Shown here piece after piece: positions 22,410 through 34,758 of a stretch of DNA of 64,000 bases. The notes under the pieces are model-generated. The model made no database searches. It was not told where the DNA came from and saw only the letters and a program-made list of their open reading frames with translations. The number at the start of each line of letters is the position of its first letter. The first letter of the stretch is position 1. The translations under genes were made by a program, and so were the position numbers. Origin of the DNA: Gyromitra esculenta (taxonomy: Eukaryota > Ascomycota > Pezizomycetes > Pezizales > Discinaceae); NCBI GenBank assembly GCA_038503075.1, contig JBCAML010000005.1:930001-994000 (forward strand). Reading direction: 5' to 3'.

Positions 22410-25014
22410 TTAATATGATCGTCCGAAAAGCGTATAGTGCTATTGTAAAAAGACTTAGTACATGTGCAGCATAAACCGAGTGAATAGGGACAGAAAATAC
22501 CTTCGCGTCTTGTCCACATTGCGTACACTTTGTCTCCCCTGGAATGAGCGCATGCTCGTCTGTTGGCTGTTCAAATGGAATACATAGCGACTTAGCACCC
22601 ATACTCGGCGCCTTCGCATCTTCGGGCTCATCGCCGTCACTACGACCCTTGCTGCGTTCCTTGATCTCGTCTTCACACTCTTCCCGATCACCTATATTCT
22701 CCCGATCACCCTAGTTAACACCTCGTCTTATATCTTAGACCAATAGTTAGGTTAAAACTTACAATGAGGGATCAAAATGACGTTCTTCGCGTTTAGCGCT
22801 GGCACAAAGTCATCCCAGTTGGTAACGATCTTAGTGTGCTCATCGAATGCTTTCTTCGCCTTATCGTATAAATTCCCTTGAATCGTGTCCAGCAACTTTT
22901 GCAGACTCTCCGAGAGCCCTTCCAACGGGATCGGAGTCTTTACACCAGTGTCACGACGCACGGACAGTACTTGTTTCTTCTCGATATCCTTTGGCCCGTA
23001 CTCGATCCTCACCGGGACACCCTTCAGCTCCCAGTCGTTGAACTTATACCCAGGGGAGTATGTATCGCGCGTATCTGCTTTAACGCGGATACCAGCCTTA
23101 AGGAGGGTAGATGCGATCTCCTCAACACCTGCGAGGAGCTTCCGCCGCTCGTCGTCTGTGGTGCGGGCTGTGAGGCCACAGGGGACGATAACCACCTGGT
23201 GTGCGGCGACACGCGGCGGGAGGACGAGACCCTTGTTATCGCCGTGGATCATGACCATGACACCAATAACACGGGTGGAGAGACCCCAAGAGTTCTGCCA
23301 TACAAAGAGCTTTTTGTCTTCCTCCGAGTCACCCTCTTTCCAGTCTGGGTTCTCGACTATGATGTTGAACATCTTTGAGAAATTTTGACCTAGGCAGTGG
23401 GAGGTGGCACCCTGGATTCCACGACCGGTGGTGGGGATATAGCCCTCGCAAGTAGTGGTGAAGAGACCACCAGCGAACTTTTCCTTTTCAGTTTTGCGAC
23501 CCTTGATTGTTGGGACGGCGAGAAGCTCAGAGTAGACGCCAGAGTACCAATCAAGAATGGTCATCACCTCAGACTCGGCAGCAGCGCGGGTCTGGTGCGC
23601 AGTGTGGCCCTCTTGCCATAGGAACTCACGGGTGCGGAGAAAGGGTTGGGGGTGCTTGAATTCCCAGCGGACGACGGAGTTCCATTGGTTGAGCTTTAGG
23701 GGAAGATCGCGGTGTGAGCGGATCCACTTAGCGTAGTAGGGATACATGACGGTCTCGGAGGTCGGACGAATTGCAATATGTTCTTCAAGCTCAGTATTAC
23801 CGCTATCATTGGGACATAAGTTAATATTTGGTCTCAAAGAATCGACTGAGTTAAAGAGAATATAGAACTCACGCCTTTGTAACCCAGGCGACCTCGGGGG
23901 CGAAGCCTTCAATATGGTCCTTCTCACGCTCGAGAACTTTCGCAGAGACGAACATGGGGAAGTAGCAGTTCTCCACACCAATGGTCTTAATATTATCATC
24001 GAACCAGCGCTGAACCTTCTCCCAGATGGCATATGACCATGGCTATTCTCGAGCTTAATTAGTCTTGGGCCCCCCCTCAACGCTACGGCACAGTTGGGTA
24101 ATTGAACCTTCAAGATGTAACACCCAGAAATATCATAGTAATCCAACATATCTCCCTTCGTAAGCACCTGTTGGTACCAATTTGAAAAATCCAGTTCCTT
24201 TTTTGTCGTAACACCAATCAACTCTGCACCCTCGACCCTCGCATCCTCTTTTGGTGCCTTGACCGATGGCTTCTTAACCTCCTTTGACACCGTCTGTATG
24301 CTGATAAGAGAGAACTCTACAACGGTAACCTTGACACCGGTTGACTCGAGGTACTTCTTGATGTCTGGGCCATCAAGGAAGATCGTAATGTCAGACTTGG
24401 AAGGGTGCACGGCGATCTTCGAAGCAGAGTCCACAAGGCGTTGGTCGAGAACTACTTGGACGGCCGAGGCATTATCTTTGGTGATAGAGAGAGGAGAGAC
24501 TGGAAATTTGTTAAAAGTCATTGACAGTGTGGAAAATGATTGTGGGAGAGTGTTTTTACCATTTGCTGGTTCTACACCCAACGCAGCTTGGACTGCGTCT
24601 GCAGCAGCCATGCGAGGATCTTTAGCATCTACCGCTTTTGCAATGAGGCCAGACGGGGTGTCGGTGTCCTCTAGGGCGACGAGAACAATAAGGATTGCAG
24701 TCTGTGATTTGGGGGTCTCTAGATGTCTCTATTGTGAGAAAATGATACCTTTTAAATGTTTGTTTTAAATACAGGAGTTGTTGCTCTTTACATAAAGCTA
24801 ATTTTTTGTAGCTTTTGATCTAGGAAGAAACAGAAACGAATTGCGTACTTGGTTTGAAAACAAGAGTTTTGGTCAGAGTATATGACTCAGGCAATCCTTT
24901 GACGGTTTCGAGCTGTGATTTCCACTCGCCCATGCTCGAGCAGGGCTCGTGGGATACGGTTTGAGCGTTAGCGATAGACATTTTAGAGAGTTTGGCTGCA
25001 ATTTCGGAGGCCAT
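22410..25014 (-). CDS. Prolyl-tRNA synthetase, cytosolic, with N-terminal YbaK-like domain
   Basis: Seven exons on the minus strand: 25014-24849, 24718-24560, 24499-24108, 24042-23873, 23802-22763, 22691-22501 and 22439-22410, giving 715 residues. The enzyme charges tRNA-Pro. Residues ~50-190 form the YbaK/editing-like extension known from yeast-type ProRS. The class II core shows [18 protein letters not shown], then RPTSET (308-313), [13 protein letters not shown] (353-365) and [20 protein letters not shown]. The anticodon-binding part and the zinc-binding C-terminal module follow, with [22 protein letters not shown] and the terminal LFGRSY. The start [12 protein letters not shown] was chosen because it fits the family. 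A single long open frame runs through several introns, so a simple ORF call would mistranslate residues before GNTELEEH and lose both ends. Confidence 0.96.
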
Positions 25015-26206
25015 AACCCGAATCGCTGAGATAGATGGGAGATGAGTATTTTTTTTCCGTGAGATGAGCAAACAGCAAGGGAACGATTTGGTGTTTAGGC
25101 TTTGGCGGGGTTGGGAGGGGTCGTTGCTTGGGGTCACACAGGTGGGGCTAATCTGCGCTAATCGCACATGAAACAGGCGTTTGCAGCACAGTTCGTGACT
25201 CGATATTTAACGTGATACTATCCCATGGACTGTAACGCGAAATGCACCAAACTTGGCGCATTTTTTTGACATGTGTTGAGTCTAAAATTTCACAACCACA
25301 AAACCTTCTAATAAGCCATAGGAAATAAAATAGTAATCGTCGGTGCCTGAGGAACATACCCAAAGCCTTGAATTTGTTGTTGAATAAAATACTATATACA
25401 TATAGTTCTTTCTACTATTGTTAGCTTAGTATTAGTGTCAATTCTGGTTGCCACATTCTCATATATTTTTGACTGTGTATATCATGTCACAAGCCTAAAA
25501 CCCTTTCCGGAACACAAGAGTTTTCACATTTTTTAACTCAAATATCAACTTTGTAGTTTGTAGGAACAAAAATCCATAGGTGCCTTAATCAAGTACAAAT
25601 TTAAAAATATCTTTACAAAACCGGGAAGCTCTAACCAGATTATTGATTACGTTATGAGTAATTCTACCAAAAGTATTTGATGTTTAAGAGTGCATTTTCA
25701 TATTTTTTATGTCTTTTAGGGTACTGTGGGCATTGACAAGGAAGAGGAAATATAGGAGATTATAATAAGCCTAACTTCGATATAGTTGGATAAATTTTAG
25801 TGGAGTAGTAGAAATTTCTTTGGAGGGGTAGTGCTGTAAGGGCTGGAAGTTTTTCCCCGATTTGTTGGTTAAATTGCATAACCAAAACAATTCATTAAAA
25901 CTTCAGGAAGAAAACAAAAATTCTTCAGAATCTAAACATTAATATGGGGGGCACAAAAGAGGAGTATAGGGAGGTGTATGATGTTGCTGTTTCCCACTTT
26001 CGAAACGATGCCGAGAAAATGCGCCATATTTGGTGCATTTTCGCGTTGCTACAGTCCATGGGATAGTGTTGGGCGTCCATTCATGAGTTTTCAATACAGA
26101 GGGTACTGCTCCGTCATAAAGTAATAGAAACTATTAAGATAAATATACCAATACGCTATAGATACCCAAACTCTCCCTTATCTAAATGTCTTTCAAAAAC
26201 CCCAAA
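25015..26206. other. Intergenic region between ProRS and ALG1
   Basis: This is the upstream side of ProRS and the downstream side of ALG1. Most of it is taken up by the inverted-repeat element at 25217-26067, which leaves about 200 bases for the ProRS promoter. No gene is visible. Confidence 0.6.
25217..26067. mobile_element. 851 bp element with ~50 bp terminal inverted repeats
   Basis: The left end, ACTATCCCATGGACTGTA, continues through AATGCACCAAACTTGGCGCATT. The right end repeats this in reverse complement (AATGCGCCATATTTGGTGCATT, then TACAGTCCATGGGATAGT), with a three-base gap and a few substitutions. The interior is markedly A+T-rich with no usable open frame. It looks like a non-autonomous DNA transposon or decayed element. 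No clear target duplication is seen. Confidence 0.72.
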
Positions 26207-27710
26207 TCAAGCATTATCAAGTCCAAAAACCGGCGCCGCAATTTTATCCCAATTCTCGTCCCAACGGTCATGCGTTTCTCTCATTGCACCCATCTTCAAC
26301 CTGTCCAGCTCCCTTGAACTCGGATTAAATAATCTCTGTGTCACAACGTTAACCAGCCATTCTCGCTATATTTTCCTTCGTCAGGTTTAACTCACCACTA
26401 GCATACTTCCCAGCGCCTCGCCGTCTTTAAACACGATACCATTCTCCCCGTCCTTCACTAGTTCTGCCAACGCCATAAATCCATATGCTGCTACCGGCAC
26501 ACCCACTCCAAACAGATCCACAACTTTCATCGGCAAATCTACTCCACTCGTGCTAGTGTGCAGGGACACACCTAAGTCTGCACACGCAATCATCTTCGGG
26601 TAATCTTCCGCCTCTAGCCACACGCTCTCGACAGTCACATACTGAAACTCGAGCTTCTCGATCGTCGCCATGTAGCCGTCCTTAAGTGGGCCCTTTCCAG
26701 TTATGATTGCAAGAATGGCAGGGATGGAGCCTGGCTTAAGGAAGTTAGCGCCTCCTGCATGACGGTCGTAGGCGAGAAGTGCAGTGAGGAGAAGCGAGAA
26801 GTCTTCGTCGGCAGTCCAAGAAGTCGAGGAAATTAGGAGTTTAGTTCGTGAATTTTCAATGGCGGTAGAGTGCGGAGCGGTGACAGGATGTGATTCGAGA
26901 AATTCTTTCTGGGTACGAGCGTCAAGAGGGGTGAAGTGTGCGGGTGGGCGATCGTAGAGTATTTTTACGGGGTCCCGAATGCCCATCCCGTCTTTCAGAA
27001 CCTTGCCCATTGCATTCGTGACAACGAAGTTGGCGTATGCACCCCTTCCAAATACTTTTTCGTAGTATTTGCAGAACCAAACGATGGGGTGCTCATTGAG
27101 CTTCATTTGCAGGACGCTCCAGCCAAAGTTGTGCCAGTCAATCACAACCTTGAAGCGGCGGAGCCGACCAATAAATTGTGCTACGAGGAGGGTTGGTATT
27201 GCCGGAGGGTTTTGGAGAAGGATATGGGTTGCTGATGGGGAGATGATGTAGAGCAGCAGGTACAGAAGTGATGTGAGCTGAAAGAAAGCCTTGAACGGCG
27301 CAAACAGAATAAATCCGAGCGGCGTAGAAGTATCAAGGAACTTTGGAGGAGGTGGAAGTGGGTAGATATTGATGTTCTTATCCTCCAATAGCTCAAGTCG
27401 AGGCAGTGATCCTGATACGAATGTCAATACGACTCGAAGAAACTCCGAACATATTTACTATGACGGAGGAATTATACACACCCTCGTACCCCACAAGATC
27501 CACAATCCCACCCTTCCGTGCTATCGACAAGCAATGATATTGCATCCTTGGGCTTCGTCCGATATCCCCCAGCACCAGTACCACAACCCGAGGTTTTTCA
27601 TCCTTCGACGGGATATGTCGCGTAGGCAGACACATCAAGACAAAAGTGAACGTCATCGAGAAGAAGAGGAGGGGAGTTCCCCAGTATCCGACAAAGGTGT
27701 TTATATCCAT
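26207..27710 (-). CDS. ALG1: Chitobiosyldiphosphodolichol beta-mannosyltransferase Alg1
   Basis: Three exons on the minus strand: 27710-27482, 27411-26396 and 26365-26207, giving 467 residues. Alg1 adds the first mannose, from GDP-mannose, to GlcNAc2-PP-dolichol on the cytosolic face of the ER. The N-terminus ([20 protein letters not shown]) is a membrane anchor. [19 protein letters not shown] follows at about residue 40, then [10 protein letters not shown], a second hydrophobic segment, and [12 protein letters not shown]. The donor-site region includes [14 protein letters not shown] and [18 protein letters not shown], as in family GT33. The last exon (EWLVNVVTQ to GLDNA) is joined across a GTGAGT donor. 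It is divergent from SPB1. Confidence 0.96.
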
Positions 27711-28118
27711 GGTGGAGGGCGCGACCTATGTCGCAGGAAACAAGGGGAGATGTCAGGTAGAAAGAATTACTAGGAGGTCCGGGTTTTTGTAAACGGGACA
27801 GCGGTATATATTTGACCCCAAAGAATTCTCCAGCTGCAATATAGGTATAGATATTGTAAAAGAATTCAATTCATAATCCAGACAGTGTTCACCGGGTTGT
27901 TCGCAGGGCTGCGGGATCCGAAACCAGGAGGAAGGGAGGCCAGGTAGCCAATGTCAGCACGTAGTGACGACTGCGCCGTTAATTTGAGCCGCATGCCTGG
28001 TACACTAACTCTGGGAGATCTTGGCGATGAAAGAAAAAAGAGCCCTCGTCCTACCCGAACTCTCTCCAGCCCCACCATTCACAAGATCCCCCACAAACTT
28101 CTCTCAACCTTTGTCCCA
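27711..28118. promoter_or_regulatory. Divergent promoter region between ALG1 and SPB1
   Basis: About 400 bases separate two divergent start codons, so both promoters must lie here or overlap. A GCGATGA sequence near 28023, about 95 bases before SPB1, resembles the PAC element of ribosome-biogenesis genes (GCGATGAG) but lacks its last base. No TATA element is convincing. Confidence 0.45.
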
Positions 28119-30927
28119 ATGGCTATTCAAAAGAAGGCAAGTTTCAATTCCTATTAGGGAATAAGGGGTATTAATACTGACCGGACTCGTTTTTATAGCA
28201 CGGAAAAGGTCGTCTCGATAAATGGTAATTCACCATCCCTTCGAACTCGAAAATCTCACCTTCAAAACTTCCCAACACTAATAAAAGATAGGTACAAGCT
28301 CGCCAAACAAAAAGGCTACCGAGCCCGTGCCGCCTTCAAGCTAATCCAACTCAACAAAAAATACAACTTCCTCGAGAAATCCAAAGTACTAATAGATCTC
28401 TGCGCCGCCCCCGGCTCCTGGTGTCAAGTCGCTGCAGAATGCATGCCCGTCAACTCCCTCATTATTGGTGTCGATCTTGCGCCCATCAAGGCGATCCCTA
28501 AGGTTATCTCTTTCCAGTCCGACATCACCACCGATAAGTGCCGAGCGACAATTCGTGGTCATCTGAAGTCGTGGAAAGCAGATACGGTTCTCCACGATGG
28601 TGCGCCGAACGTTGGTACTGCATGGGTGCAGGATGCGTTCACTCAAGCGGAGCTTGTGTTACAGTCATTGAAGCTGGCAACTGAGTTCTTGATCGAGGGA
28701 GGGACTTTTGTAACGAAGGTGTTTAGGTCTCGCGACTTCAACAACCTTATGTGGGTGTTCAACCAGTTGTTCACGAAAGTCGAGGCTACTAAGCCGCCGT
28801 CTTCTCGCGCTGTATCTGCAGAGATTTTCGTCGTTTGCCGCGGGTATAAGGCCCCTAAGAGGGTTGATCCCAAGTTTTTGGATCCCAGAACAGTATTTGA
28901 GGAACTCCCGGACCCGACACCAAATAATGAAGCGAAAGTTTTTAATCCCGAGATCAAGAAGAGGAAGAGAGATGGTTATGAGGAGGGTGATTATCTCCAA
29001 TTCAAAGAGGTGCTCATCAATGAGTTTATTGAAACTACGGATCCAATTCAGATGTTGGGGAGCTTGAATAGGTTATCATTTGTGGAGAAAAAAGGTGGGG
29101 ATTTAGCAATCGCAGCGATATCAAAACTGCCGGAAACAACGGTAGAGATCAGGAATTGCTGTCAAGACCTAAAGGTGCTCGGAAGGAAGGAGTTCAAACA
29201 CCTTCTTAGGTGGCGACTTGCGGTCCGGGAAAAAGTACACTCCTCTCCCCATTCTTGGGGGAAGACCATACTAATCCACTTATCTACAGTTCGGTTTAGC
29301 TATTAAAAAGATCACTGACAAAGACGCTGCTGCCACCGAAATCGCCGAAGCAATCCCAATGGATGAGGAGCTCCAGATCGAAGAAGACCTACAACGCTTA
29401 AAGGAGAAAGAGTCCTCTGAAAAGAAGCGTGCAAAGCGTCGCGAAAATGAGCGTAAACAAAAAGAGATTGTGCGTTTACAGCTACATATGACTGCCCCAA
29501 TGGAAATTGGGCAGGAGCAGCATTGGGACTCTATGTTTGGTCTCAAAGCCGTTGACAAAGCCGGCGCACTAGAAAAGGTTGCCAAGGGAAAGATGAACGT
29601 TGTAGTTGAGGAAGATGATAGAAAAAGGAAAGACCCAAATATGGGGGATGCAGTGGAGGAAACGGATGACGAGGAAGCTGATCGATTGGAGGAAGAGTTA
29701 GATGGATTGTAAGGATCTTTCCAGTTGATGATATGAGGCTGTGACTAACTCTATCGAATAATGATAGGTACGAGCAATACCGCGAAAAGAAGGCCGAGAT
29801 TGACGCAAAGTATAAAGCTAAGAAAACACGACAAGAGTATGAAGATGGTGAATGGCACGGCATTGAAGAAAATGGAGGCAGTAGCGATGACGAGGTTATC
29901 GCTGATGATGCTGAGAGCAGCGACGATGGCGACAGTGAATATGGGGATGAGAAAAAGGATAGTCTGGTGACAGCCCTGGACGACGGGCACGTCAAGGGCA
30001 AAAACGGTCTTAGCAAGAAGGCAACCATGTTCTTCGACCAAGATATTTTTGCTGATATTGACCATGATGCCCGAGAAGAAGAGGGGGAATCTGATATCGA
30101 GGACGAGGATGATGACGAAGAGATGAAGGAAATAGATGACCAACTCGATGAGAGCGATGAGGAGGTGGTTAACGGCGAAAGTGAGGAAATTGAAGGCTCC
30201 GAAAACGGCTTCGAGGCCAGAGATGAAGATGAATGGGAAGATGACGGCATCGAAATCGTCAGGGGTAGCAAAGATGAGCATTGGGACTCTAACGATCTCC
30301 CAGTCAAGAATGGCAAGCTTGGTATGTTTCCTCCTACTGTTTAGGGTTAGGGTTTTACTAATTACTATTACAGATATCGACATCATCACCGCCGAAGCCA
30401 TGACCCTTGCACACCGCGTCGCTTCCGGTAAAAGGGCTAAAATTGACATCGTTGACGATAATTTCAACAAGTTCTCTTTCCGTGACAAAGATGGACTCCC
30501 CGACTGGTTCCTTGATGACGAAAACCAACACTCGAAACCGCAACGCCCTATCACCGCTGCAGGCGCCGCAGCTATCAAAGAAAAGATGCGGGCGCTCAAC
30601 GCGAGACCAATCAAAAAGGTTCAAGAGGCGAAAGACAGGAAGAAGTTCAAAGCAGCGCAGAGGCTTGAGAAACTGCGGAAGAAGAGCGCGCTTATGGCAG
30701 ATGAGGACGGTGTCACAGAGAAGGACAAGGCGCAGAGTATTATGAAGTTGATGGCGAAGGCTGGAAAGAAGAAGCCCAAGAAGCAGGTGAAGGTTGTGGT
30801 TGCTAGAGGTGGGAATAAGGGACAGGGCAGACCAAAGGGAGTGAAGGGGAGGTATAAGATTGTTGATGCGAGGTTGAAGAAGGATGTCAGGGCACAGAAG
30901 AGGACGGCGAAGAAAAATAAGAAGTAG
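28119..30927 (+). CDS. SPB1: AdoMet-dependent rRNA methyltransferase Spb1
   Basis: Six exons: 28119-28136, 28199-28224, 28292-29234, 29290-29708, 29768-30321 and 30374-30927, giving 837 residues. Spb1 2'-O-methylates 25S rRNA in the nucleolus and is needed for 60S assembly. An FtsJ/RrmJ domain at the N-terminus shows [22 protein letters not shown] (near residue 50), [20 protein letters not shown] and AEIFVVCRG, so the K-D-K-E catalytic set is intact. The middle DUF3381 region and the acidic stretch are followed by the Spb1 C-terminal domain ([24 protein letters not shown]). The tail is lysine-rich. The first exon has six codons (MAIQKK) and its intron begins GCAAGT; joining to [14 protein letters not shown] restores the conserved start. 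Confidence 0.97.
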
Positions 30928-31404
30928 TGAATGGGGGCACAGCTATATGATTTGTATATTTCTACATCGTAAAGCGATATACAAAATCCTTAACCCCTCC
31001 AAGTCAGGGTTTTCATAAGTCTTTTTAGTACCGAAGGACTTGGCCCTAGCAGTTATATTGTACGTTCTAGCTAAATTTTACTCTTAATAAGCTATTACCT
31101 AGAAACTGCGAAAACTTTCTATATCTTTTAATTATACTGCTATGTAATAAATCTCCTGAATTATATTAGCTAGTGAGATTCGAAGGCTGTGTCTCGGGCT
31201 AAAACCTAACCCTATATAACAGTCTTATCTAATCAATCTAATTACAGAGCCTCGCCAAAGAAAAAAGAGAGAACTTCTTGATCCATAGCCATTGACAGTA
31301 TCATTGAATTCTAAAGCTTATAGAGAAGCTGTTCTGTTCTACGAAATTCCACCTAGGGTCTACCAACCGTCCAATCTCATTGGCGCATCTTAAATACCTT
31401 CATC
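30928..31404. other. Intergenic region between SPB1 and UTP21
   Basis: The region holds the SPB1 3' end and the UTP21 promoter in tandem orientation. It is A+T-rich, with a telomere-like AAAACCTAACCCTAT at 31201-31215. I see no gene. Confidence 0.5.
31201..31215 (-). promoter_or_regulatory. Telomere-like AAAACCTAACCCTAT motif upstream of UTP21
   Basis: On the minus strand this reads ATAGGGTTAGGTTTT, close to the motif before BMS1. It lies about 190 bases before the UTP21 start codon. Its regulatory role is an inference from position. Confidence 0.35.
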
Positions 31405-34400
31405 ATGGCTCCTAACAAACGTCAGCGCACTTCCGAGAAGAGGTCGCTCGTCGTTGGTGGGGGACTCGCCGCAGCAAATATACACGTCCCTCCATCAGCT
31501 CCACCAGTACGCTCGAGAATTTTGGCCCCATTTCGAGTTTGTACCCCCCATCTCCGTTTATGTTTACTTGTTCATAATTTCATCTTGTTGTAGGCCCTCG
31601 GTCATATTACTTCGATTACCACACCAGCGACTCCATTCGCTCTTCTTCCGTTAGGTAAGACATTTCAGATCACAACTGCGCTGTCGAATACTCTTCAGAC
31701 TTATGATGTGCGGCGCCTCAATCTCCTCTTCGTTTCTTCCCCTACTACCCCCGGCACCATCCGCCGAATTGTTGCCCACAAAGACGTCGTGTACACTGCC
31801 TTCGACGATGCGCTCATCCGCGTCTGGATCTTCAAAAGAGGCAAGAGAATCGGTGAACTCGAGCCCGTGAAGACTTATAAAAGTGGTGGGAATAGAGACG
31901 GGAGGTGGCGAGAGTTACTGGTGTTTGGAGAGTGGATCATTGGTGCCTTTGATTGGGGTTTGGTCGTGTGGAAGAGGGAGACCGGCGAGGTTTATACGGA
32001 GATTGAGGTCACGGCTGCTGGAAACGGTGGAGAGGTCACCGCAGTTGTGCATCCGAGTGCATTTTTGAATAAGGTTGTAGTTGCGAAAATGGATGGGGTA
32101 CTCGAGATCTGGAATGTTAAAACTAGGTATGGCCCACAATATCCTCTAGTTTTCATAACCAGCACTAATCTCTCTGTAGTAAAAAAATATACACTATTCT
32201 TTCGCCTTTGCCTGCTCCGACAACATCGACAACACCGACACCTACCATAACATGCCTGGTCCAAACACCAGCCATTTCTGTTCTTGCAGTTGGGTATTCT
32301 ACCGGAGAAGTACATCTACATAACATCCTTACTGATACTCCACTCTTCACTCTCAATTCATCCATCCTAGGCAACATTGCGGCTTCCTCTCGTGGGAAGA
32401 AGCGCGTAACGAGCCTCTCATTCTGCACAGATCCTGCAGTCGGCGCAGGGAAAACAAAGCGAGAAGGGGAGGGGGGAGGGAAGATACTTGCCGTTGGAGA
32501 CGACGACGGTGATGTTACGCTTTGGAATTTGAAGAAACAGAAAGTTGTTGGGGTTATGAGGAATGTTCATGAGGGCCCATCAGGTGGGGGTGTAGTCGTA
32601 GAGTGGCTAGCAGGTCAAAATGTGCTTGTAACCAGCGGGGGAGATAATAGCGTCAAGGTATTCTACCTTGCCAATATAACCTTCGTTTTAATAGTTCGTT
32701 GTGCTTATCTTCTTACTCTACTAGGAATGGATCTTCGATTCACCCCTGACCACACTCCCTCGTGCTCTCCGCTCTCGCTCAGGCCATTCTCAGCCCATCA
32801 CGAACCTCACCTTCTTTTCTCCAGCAAGCTCACACTTCCTTCTTTCCTCCTCCCTCGACCGTTCTTTCTGGGCCATCTCTCTCCGAAACGACGCCCAATC
32901 CTTCGAATTCTCCCAGGGCAGCGCTATCAAAAAGGTCACAAAAGCCGCAAAACACGACACTACGGCCACTTCACTGGCAAATGCCATAGCCGAGGCCAAA
33001 GCTAGACCTATAGTCTGCATTGCTACATCCTCCGGCGAAGATGGTGCCGGTAGCGCTGGGCGAGAGTGGGAGGGTATAGTCACGGGCCATAGAGGCGAGA
33101 GAGCGGCGAGGTGCTGGAGCTTCCAGAATAAAAAAGTTGGTCGATGGATCCTTGAGACCAAGGATGGGGGCGAGGTCAAGAGTGTGGCTATCTCTGCATG
33201 TGGTACTTTCGCGTTTCTGGGCTCAAGTAATGGCGGAATCGATATGTATAACCTGCAAAGCGGGATCCATAGGCGTCGCTTTCCGGAGCCTATGACGGCC
33301 GCGCAGGCTAAACAGTTAAAAGCTCAAAACGTAGCTAAGATTAGCATGGAGGGAAGGGGGAGGCATACGAAATCTGTCACGGGCGTGATAACGGATTCTC
33401 TGAATCGCGTCGTTGTTTCTACATCGCTGGACGGGAAGATCAAGTTCTGGGAGTTCGCAACTGGGACGCTCCTCCACGAAATTAATTGGGAAAGCTTCAC
33501 TGCTATCACTAGGGCTAAGCTGCACCGCCACTCAGATCTCCTTGCGGTTTCATGTGATGATCTCTGTATCCGAATCGTGGATATAGAGACTCGGAGGATT
33601 GTTCGTGAGCTCTGGGGCGCTGCGGGAAGGATCAGCGACTTTTGCTTCTCGAATGATGGGCGCTGGATACTTGGAGCTTCTACGGATAGCATTATTAGGG
33701 TGTGGGATTTGCCGACAGGGCATTTAATTGACGGTGTCAGGACGAAGAGTATAGTGACCGCAATGGCATTCTCGGGGACTGGAGAGTTTCTGGCAACTGC
33801 GCATGTCGACAGTGTTGGTGTGAATTTATGGTAAGATTCTGTACCAATTCGCCACATACTGTTTTATCCTTACTCACACTTTCTTAACACAGGACAAACC
33901 GAACGCTCTTTAAACACGTTCCTACCCGACACCTGAAGGAAGAGGAAATTGTGGATATTAGTTCCCCAACAGCTTCAGGAGAAGGCGGTACCGGTGTTAT
34001 CGAGACAGCCTTCGACACCAATGCAGAGGCAGAAGAAGATAGCACTGGAGCCTACATAACCGCTGATCAACTGAGTGAGAGACTTTTGACCATGTCCCTG
34101 GTCCCACGAACAAGATGGCAAACACTGTTAAATCTAGACGTCATTAGAGTAGGCCTTTCGCCAACACCCACTACTATACGAGTTACTAACCATTTCAATC
34201 TAGCAACGCAACAAGCCAAAGGAAGCCCCCAAGGTTCCTGAAAAAGCACCCTTCTTCCTCCCCTCCCTCACAGATAAAACCACCCCTCTCTCACTCACGA
34301 CCACCGATACCGAAGACGAGGTGGCAACCGCAACCGCTCTCGAAGCTGAGAGATCTCGCGTAATGCGTATGTCCCGCAACGCTGGAGAAAGCGAGTTCAC

Positions 34401-34758
34401 CCGTCTCCTTAGAGACGCCGATGGCGATTATACCGCATTCCTGAGCAACTTAAAAACACTCCCGCCCTCGTCTGCGGACTTGGAGATACGCAGCTTGCAG
34501 CTCGATGAATTGACTCCGTTTGTAGATGCATTGACGCAGAGACTAAGGAGCAAGAGGGATTATGAATTTGTGCAGACGTGGATTAATGTCTTTTTAAAGT
34601 GTCATAGTGAGGCAGTTATTAATGATGTTGGTGCTAATAGGGGCTTGAGACAGGCGTTGGGAGAATGGTCCATGGAGCAAAAGAGGGAAGCGAGTAGATT
34701 AGCGGAATTAGTTGGGTATTGCGCGGGAGTTGGAGAATTTTTGAGGAATGGACGGTAG
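31405..34758 (+). CDS. UTP21: U3 snoRNP / SSU processome protein Utp21 (WDR36)
   Basis: Six exons: 31405-31536, 31594-32126, 32180-32657, 32725-33830, 33893-34148 and 34204-34758, giving 1,019 residues. Utp21 is a UTP-B subunit of the small-subunit processome and acts in 18S rRNA maturation. Twin WD40 propellers cover about residues 40-740: LGHITSITT, VVYTAFDDALIRVWIF, VLEIWNVKTSKKIYTIL, NSVKEWIFDSPLTTLPRALR and DSIIRVWDLPTGHLID. The C-terminal Utp21 domain begins near LSLVPRTRWQTLLNLDVI, followed by the typical NKPKEAPKVPEKAPFFLPSL. EWIFDSP directly after an intron is a strong family anchor. The protein is slightly longer than the ~940-residue yeast one. It lies in tandem after SPB1, another nucleolar factor. 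Confidence 0.95.

Noticed and set aside
29543..30614. Long minus-strand frames opposite SPB1
   Set aside because: They mirror the acidic, GA-rich coding strand and give poly-Ser or hydrophobic sequence; SPB1 fully explains the region.
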